From the NCBI GenBank assembly GCA_948629335.1, contig CAPHZB010000055.1, positions 1 to 9,067 on the forward strand: a stretch of 9,067 nucleotides of DNA. Direction: 5' to 3'. This DNA comes from an uncultured Bacilli bacterium. GTDB lineage: Bacteria; Bacillota_I; Bacilli_A; RF39; UBA660. The notes below the pieces were generated by a model. It made no database searches and was not told the DNA's origin. It saw only the letters and a program-made list of their open reading frames with translations. Numbering within the stretch: the stretch's first letter is position 1; each line of letters starts with the position of its first letter. Positions 5,637-9,067 of the stretch are shown here, in pieces. A program made the position numbers and the translations under genes.

Positions 5637-8600
5637 CTATAATGTTTTCTTTCCTTTTAAATGTAAACACTTTCTTATCTGTTCCATTTCTTCATAAATT
5701 CTAGGGTCTTTTAGTGGAAAAGCCAATTCTTCTAAAGTTCCATCTTCCTTAATAGCAATATACCAATCCTCACCACAAAAAACTTCTCGATACTCTTTTT
5801 TATAGAAAGGTTCAAAATTTTGTACCTTATTTTCCCTTTCAACGACATTTTCCTCCATAACAATGTAAAGTGCTCTAAGTCTTGTTATCTCTTCTTCTGT
5901 AGGCTGATAATTTATCTCTCTTCGTAATTTTATATAGCACTTTTTTTCTAATACATCAAAATCTAATCTAATATCACTACTATCTTGTACATTTTCTTTC
6001 GAAGTTAATAAAATTGCAATTCCGCATGTATCTGCATGGGGGAAATTTAATTTAAACCTAGTATCTTGCAATGTAATGTAACCACTTTCATCTAGATTCT
6101 TATTATCCGCATTTATAAAAATGTAGTCAATATTATCTTGAGCCACAATAGCCTTTTTCATCATTTCTTCAGCAATTCTCTTATATACCTCTATGGGAGT
6201 TTTATCATTAAAACGTGTAATCATTTGTATAAAGTTGCCCTTTCTAAAAAGGAGGACTCGCGATAAAAGATTATTCTGCTGGTCTTTAAATAAGATAACA
6301 TCCCCAGAACAAGAAAATAACGATTCTACATAAGTGTTTACCCCTGCTGGATTTAATAAATCAATACAACTGCTACCTGCAATTTTCTTTCCAATGAGTA
6401 ATCTTTCTGGATCAGAATAGAACCCTGACTCTATATGATAACCATCTAGTTGCATACAAACAGGTGGTATACTTCCCGTTAATCTATCTAATATCTTTAA
6501 ATAAAAATGCAAGTATTGTTGACTATTCTGCTCCCCCACATAAGAAACAATATTTTCACCCAAAGCAAAGAGAGTAATATTATCAATAGATTTATAGGCA
6601 TTTGCTAAGGTAATGACATCATCTATTTTCTTTAAAATAAGAGAGGAATAATCCATATCTTCTGTCTTTACAATTTTATATCTGAGGTAATGATAATTGG
6701 ATAATATATTTAAAAATGTATCCACAGAAAATTCCTTTATTAAATCAAGTAAAGGTAACAAATATGCGATTTCATGTACTATTTCTTCATTTTCTAATAT
6801 CTTGTGTAAGACTTTATCATCTAGTTGTAATAATAAAGAAGCTAAATTCTCTACATACCTATTCTTCTCTGCAATCACATAATTTCTATGATTTAAACCC
6901 CCTAATTTTTGTTTTTCAGACCTAGAAATATTCATTTCTTTTTCTGATAAAGTTACATTTGAAATCAGCTTAAATTTTATTTGTTCAAATTTATGAACAA
7001 TAAACTTCATTACATCTATATTATTTCTATTTAAAACTTCTTGTGCTATATCCAATGTTATAGTTCCATTATTCACAAAATGAATAGCCAATAAATCTAA
7101 CTCATCTTTTTTTATACTTATACCAGATTTATTAACATCTTTATTGTTTAGAATAGATTCTTCTGTCTTGTTAATTACTTCATGGAATTGTTCTTCCGTA
7201 ATCCCTAATGCACACCATTGCTTATTTTTAATCATATATTCGACTTTCTTTAATCTTCTACCATTCAATATTGTATTCACTTTTCCATGAGATAAAGTCA
7301 TCTTTGCTTCTGCCTCTTCTAGAATTCTTTCCTTTTCTTTATTAACAAAATAGTTTCTATGTTCATTTAATACAAAATTACAAAAATCACTTGTCACTAA
7401 TAAATCTACATCTTTTCCTTCTAAATGCATTTGATAAAACTGAGTGACCACTTTATCTAGATATTCTTTTGAAATACGTTTCCCAACAAAAATGTGCAGA
7501 TTAACAACAAATGAATCAATATAATTTAGATTTCTCGTAATGCTCATCTTTTGAAATACGACCATTAAATCATTATGTAACGAAGCAATATCTGCATATA
7601 AGAAAGAAGTCTTATTTTGTGTATAACGAATTCTTACGATTCCATCAATAATCTTATCAAGTATTTGAAAATAACACTGTTGCTCATCCATATCATTTTC
7701 ATCAATCGATATTTTTACGCAACTGATTAACTTATTTAGTTTATTTATATCAGTCTTCGCCCCAAATCGATTATCTAAAAAAGGAAGTGCATCAATCGTT
7801 AAAATCTGATTATTTCTTATCACATTTTCTAACGCTTTTTTCTTTTCACTCTCTGTTAAATGTGCTGAATAAAGCCTAAACTGGGGGAAATAACACATAA
7901 TAGAATCATTCTTAGTCAGATTCGGAAATGTCTCTAAATCCTGTTTCGTAATTTGATAGTTTTGCAAAGCCTCTTTTATTACTAATGGAGAAATAGGACA
8001 AACAGTACTCAAATAAACAATTATTTTAGGATTCTTCCTTATTGCTGGTTCCATAATACATGGATATCTCGTTAAATCTTCATTTTCAATTAAGTCCTTT
8101 TCATCAGCGATATACCCCCGCTTACTCGCTTCTAATACATGAATTCTACTTAAATGTTCTTTATCAAAGACGCTAATTACTGATGGATCAAATTCAAAGG
8201 CTTTCTCTAACAATTGATTAAACTTTTTTAAATGTGGATAAGAATGGAAATGTTCTTTTTTAGGAACGAATCCATTCTTTAATGCTATAGACACATTGTC
8301 TATAGATAAATTAGGAATTTTTAAGATAACATTTGGATGATTTTCTATCCCTCTCATAACTAATTCCTCATTTTTTGAAAATGAAGGGCATCTCGTAAAA
8401 TCATCTTCATCAGGCACATAACCAGATTCTGCTAATAAGGAGGCTATTCTACAAGTAATTTGAGAATCTTGCATTTTTTTTACCAGTATTGGATTTTCAC
8501 GAATCATGTTTTCACATAGTTCTTTATTTTCTAAAAGTATTGGATACTTTTCAAGATCTTCTTCCTTTATTTTTACATTTTTAGAAGCCAATTTATCTAT

Positions 8601-8843
8601 ACACTCTATAGAAAATGCTTTTGCATCAAAATTTCTAAATGACTCTATGTTGATATCTAGCATATGACTTAAAACTTTACTACTCTGTTTTAATGTATCA
8701 TTTTCGTGGGTACTAAAATAATCACTTGGTATATTTATTCTTTTCTTTATTAAAAGAAAATCTTCGACAGAAAGACTCTCAAAATGATCTAAAACATACT
8801 TATTCAAAACAATTTTAGGCGCTAATAAAAACAATCGGTTCAT
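5637..8843 (-). CDS. Large repeat-containing protein of unknown function (1068 residues)
   Basis: No signal peptide or membrane segment is seen, so it is probably cytoplasmic. Residues about 84-320 hold four and a half degenerate repeats of 51-54 residues, beginning near 84, 138, 189, 240 and 294. Each has the pattern A..GY(V/I)..E.DF...P.L.KN..L...AI..NP.I, then a spacer; examples are SGYVPDEDDFTRCPSF, NGFVPKKEHFHSYPHL and QNYQITKQDLETFPNL. They look like helical-hairpin repeats that could form a solenoid. Residues about 340-790 are helical-looking and featureless to me. Residues about 803-915 are a compact alpha/beta-looking region with GSSCIDLLNPAGVNTY, SGDVILFKD, LLSRVLLFRKGNFIQM and DNIDYIFINAD. 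It distantly recalls an uncharacterised domain with a Gly-x-Cys block followed by an Asp...Ser-Arg block, but I cannot name it. The tail (1015-1068) contains YREVFCGEDWYIAIKEDGTLEELAF. A weak AAGGA lies 10 bases before the ATG, and the gene appears monocistronic within the window. Confidence 0.85.
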   Translation of the reverse strand: MNRLFLLAPKIVLNKYVLDHFESLSVEDFLLIKKRINIPSDYFSTHENDTLKQSSKVLSHMLDINIESFRNFDAKAFSIECIDKLASKNVKIKEEDLEKYPILLENKELCENMIRENPILVKKMQDSQITCRIASLLAESGYVPDEDDFTRCPSFSKNEELVMRGIENHPNVILKIPNLSIDNVSIALKNGFVPKKEHFHSYPHLKKFNQLLEKAFEFDPSVISVFDKEHLSRIHVLEASKRGYIADEKDLIENEDLTRYPCIMEPAIRKNPKIIVYLSTVCPISPLVIKEALQNYQITKQDLETFPNLTKNDSIMCYFPQFRLYSAHLTESEKKKALENVIRNNQILTIDALPFLDNRFGAKTDINKLNKLISCVKISIDENDMDEQQCYFQILDKIIDGIVRIRYTQNKTSFLYADIASLHNDLMVVFQKMSITRNLNYIDSFVVNLHIFVGKRISKEYLDKVVTQFYQMHLEGKDVDLLVTSDFCNFVLNEHRNYFVNKEKERILEEAEAKMTLSHGKVNTILNGRRLKKVEYMIKNKQWCALGITEEQFHEVINKTEESILNNKDVNKSGISIKKDELDLLAIHFVNNGTITLDIAQEVLNRNNIDVMKFIVHKFEQIKFKLISNVTLSEKEMNISRSEKQKLGGLNHRNYVIAEKNRYVENLASLLLQLDDKVLHKILENEEIVHEIAYLLPLLDLIKEFSVDTFLNILSNYHYLRYKIVKTEDMDYSSLILKKIDDVITLANAYKSIDNITLFALGENIVSYVGEQNSQQYLHFYLKILDRLTGSIPPVCMQLDGYHIESGFYSDPERLLIGKKIAGSSCIDLLNPAGVNTYVESLFSCSGDVILFKDQQNNLLSRVLLFRKGNFIQMITRFNDKTPIEVYKRIAEEMMKKAIVAQDNIDYIFINADNKNLDESGYITLQDTRFKLNFPHADTCGIAILLTSKENVQDSSDIRLDFDVLEKKCYIKLRREINYQPTEEEITRLRALYIVMEENVVERENKVQNFEPFYKKEYREVFCGEDWYIAIKEDGTLEELAFPLKDPRIYEEMEQIRKCLHLKGKKTL

Positions 8844-8870
8844 ATTTCATCAGTCCTTACCTCGCTCTAC

Positions 8871-8898
8871 ATTATATCAAATACAATCATTTAAATGA
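8871..8898 (-). promoter_or_regulatory. Extended -10 promoter with an adjoining palindrome, upstream of the large gene
   Basis: On the minus strand a perfect TATAAT (8876 to 8871) is preceded by TGA, an extended -10 element. No -35 box is recognisable. The expected -35 region instead overlaps a perfect 12-bp palindrome, TCATTTAAATGA (8887-8898). Transcription would start near 8864, some 20 bases before the ATG at 8843. The palindrome is well placed for a regulator, as an operator or activator site; that is inference. Confidence 0.5.
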
Positions 8899-8954
8899 AT
8901 AGTTTTTTACTTATAATTAACATTTTAAGCATTTCTCTATATTTTATACACAAA

Positions 8955-8984
8955 TGTTCAAAAACATATCGTTTTTGTTCAAAA
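8955..8984. repeat. TGTTCAAAA direct repeat at 21-bp spacing, containing a small inverted repeat
   Basis: TGTTCAAAA occurs at 8955-8963 and again at 8976-8984, exactly 21 bp apart, which is two helical turns. Between and within them, CAAAAAC (8959-8965) and GTTTTTG (8971-8977) form a 7-bp inverted repeat. The region is non-coding, about 80-110 bp upstream of the -10 box of the large gene. Confidence 0.5.
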
Positions 8985-9021
8985 CTTTTTAATTTTTCTC
9001 TTGTAAATCTTGTTAATCGAG

Positions 9022-9058
9022 TAGAGAAAATTAAATAAAGATTTTCTCTATTTAATTT
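9022..9058. repeat. Two interleaved, mutually exclusive inverted repeats
   Basis: TAGAGAAAAT (9022-9031) is the exact reverse complement of ATTTTCTCTA (9041-9050), and AAATTAAATA (9028-9037) is the exact reverse complement of TATTTAATTT (9049-9058). The arms overlap, so in RNA only one stem of 10 bp can form fully at a time. The first could be part of a terminator for a gene beyond the right edge. Just inward, CTTGTAAAT and CTTGTTAAT (9000-9017) form an imperfect tandem pair. Confidence 0.5.
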
Positions 9059-9067
9059 GTCCCTCTC

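Noticed and set aside
6697..6925. Two plus-strand open frames opposite the large repeat-protein gene
   Set aside because: Short, overlapping each other and antisense to an intact 1068-codon frame; no initiation signals.
5637..9067. Anti-phage defence system centred on the large repeat protein
   Set aside because: No nuclease, NTPase, reverse transcriptase or TIR-like motif was found in it and no defence-type neighbours are present, so the label would be speculation.

Overview
The window is AT-rich DNA with strong GGAGG-type ribosome binding sites, sigma-A-like promoters and short A/T-flanked hairpin terminators. TAA and TAG are the stops of every full gene and TGG encodes Trp, so nothing suggests the mycoplasma genetic code. 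Protein styles (a gut-Firmicutes type pilin, an AlkD glycosylase, a Mbeg1/DUF2974 hydrolase) point to a low-GC Bacillota, perhaps an RF39/Erysipelotrichales-like gut lineage. That placement is inference; no rRNA or other marker gene is present.

Layout from left to right. Positions 1-330 hold the 3' end of a probably broken plus-strand reading frame. Positions 331-540 are non-coding apart from a good promoter just before the next gene. Positions 541-1509 (+) encode a prepilin-like N-terminus fused to a phage tail-collar domain, the most striking gene here. A bidirectional terminator lies at about 1622-1664. It also ends a compact three-gene minus-strand operon reading from 4131 down to 1720: DUF2974 hydrolase, AlkD-like DNA glycosylase, and a membrane-anchored extracytoplasmic CPHC thioredoxin-like protein. 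Divergent from it, starting at 4213, is a small plus-strand gene that looks like a DnaQ/PolC-type exonuclease fold that has lost its catalytic residues. It converges on a two-gene minus-strand unit (5421-4680) with its own strong promoter: an 81-residue basic protein and a two-helix membrane protein, both of unknown function. A second terminator at 5540-5564 separates this unit from a very large minus-strand gene (8843-5637, 1068 residues). That gene has N-terminal repeats of about 52 residues and a distinctive C-terminal region, and I cannot assign it a function. Its upstream region to the window edge (8844-9067) holds an extended -10 promoter next to a perfect 12-bp palindrome, a 9-bp direct repeat at 21-bp spacing, and two interleaved inverted repeats.

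Taken together this looks like ordinary chromosomal accessory DNA made of several independent transcription units, not one coherent system. No tRNA, rRNA, transposase, integrase or CRISPR array was seen. The most unusual items are the pilin/tail-collar fusion, the decayed exonuclease-like protein and the large repeat protein with its structured upstream region. No intergenic stretch exceeds about 225 bases.
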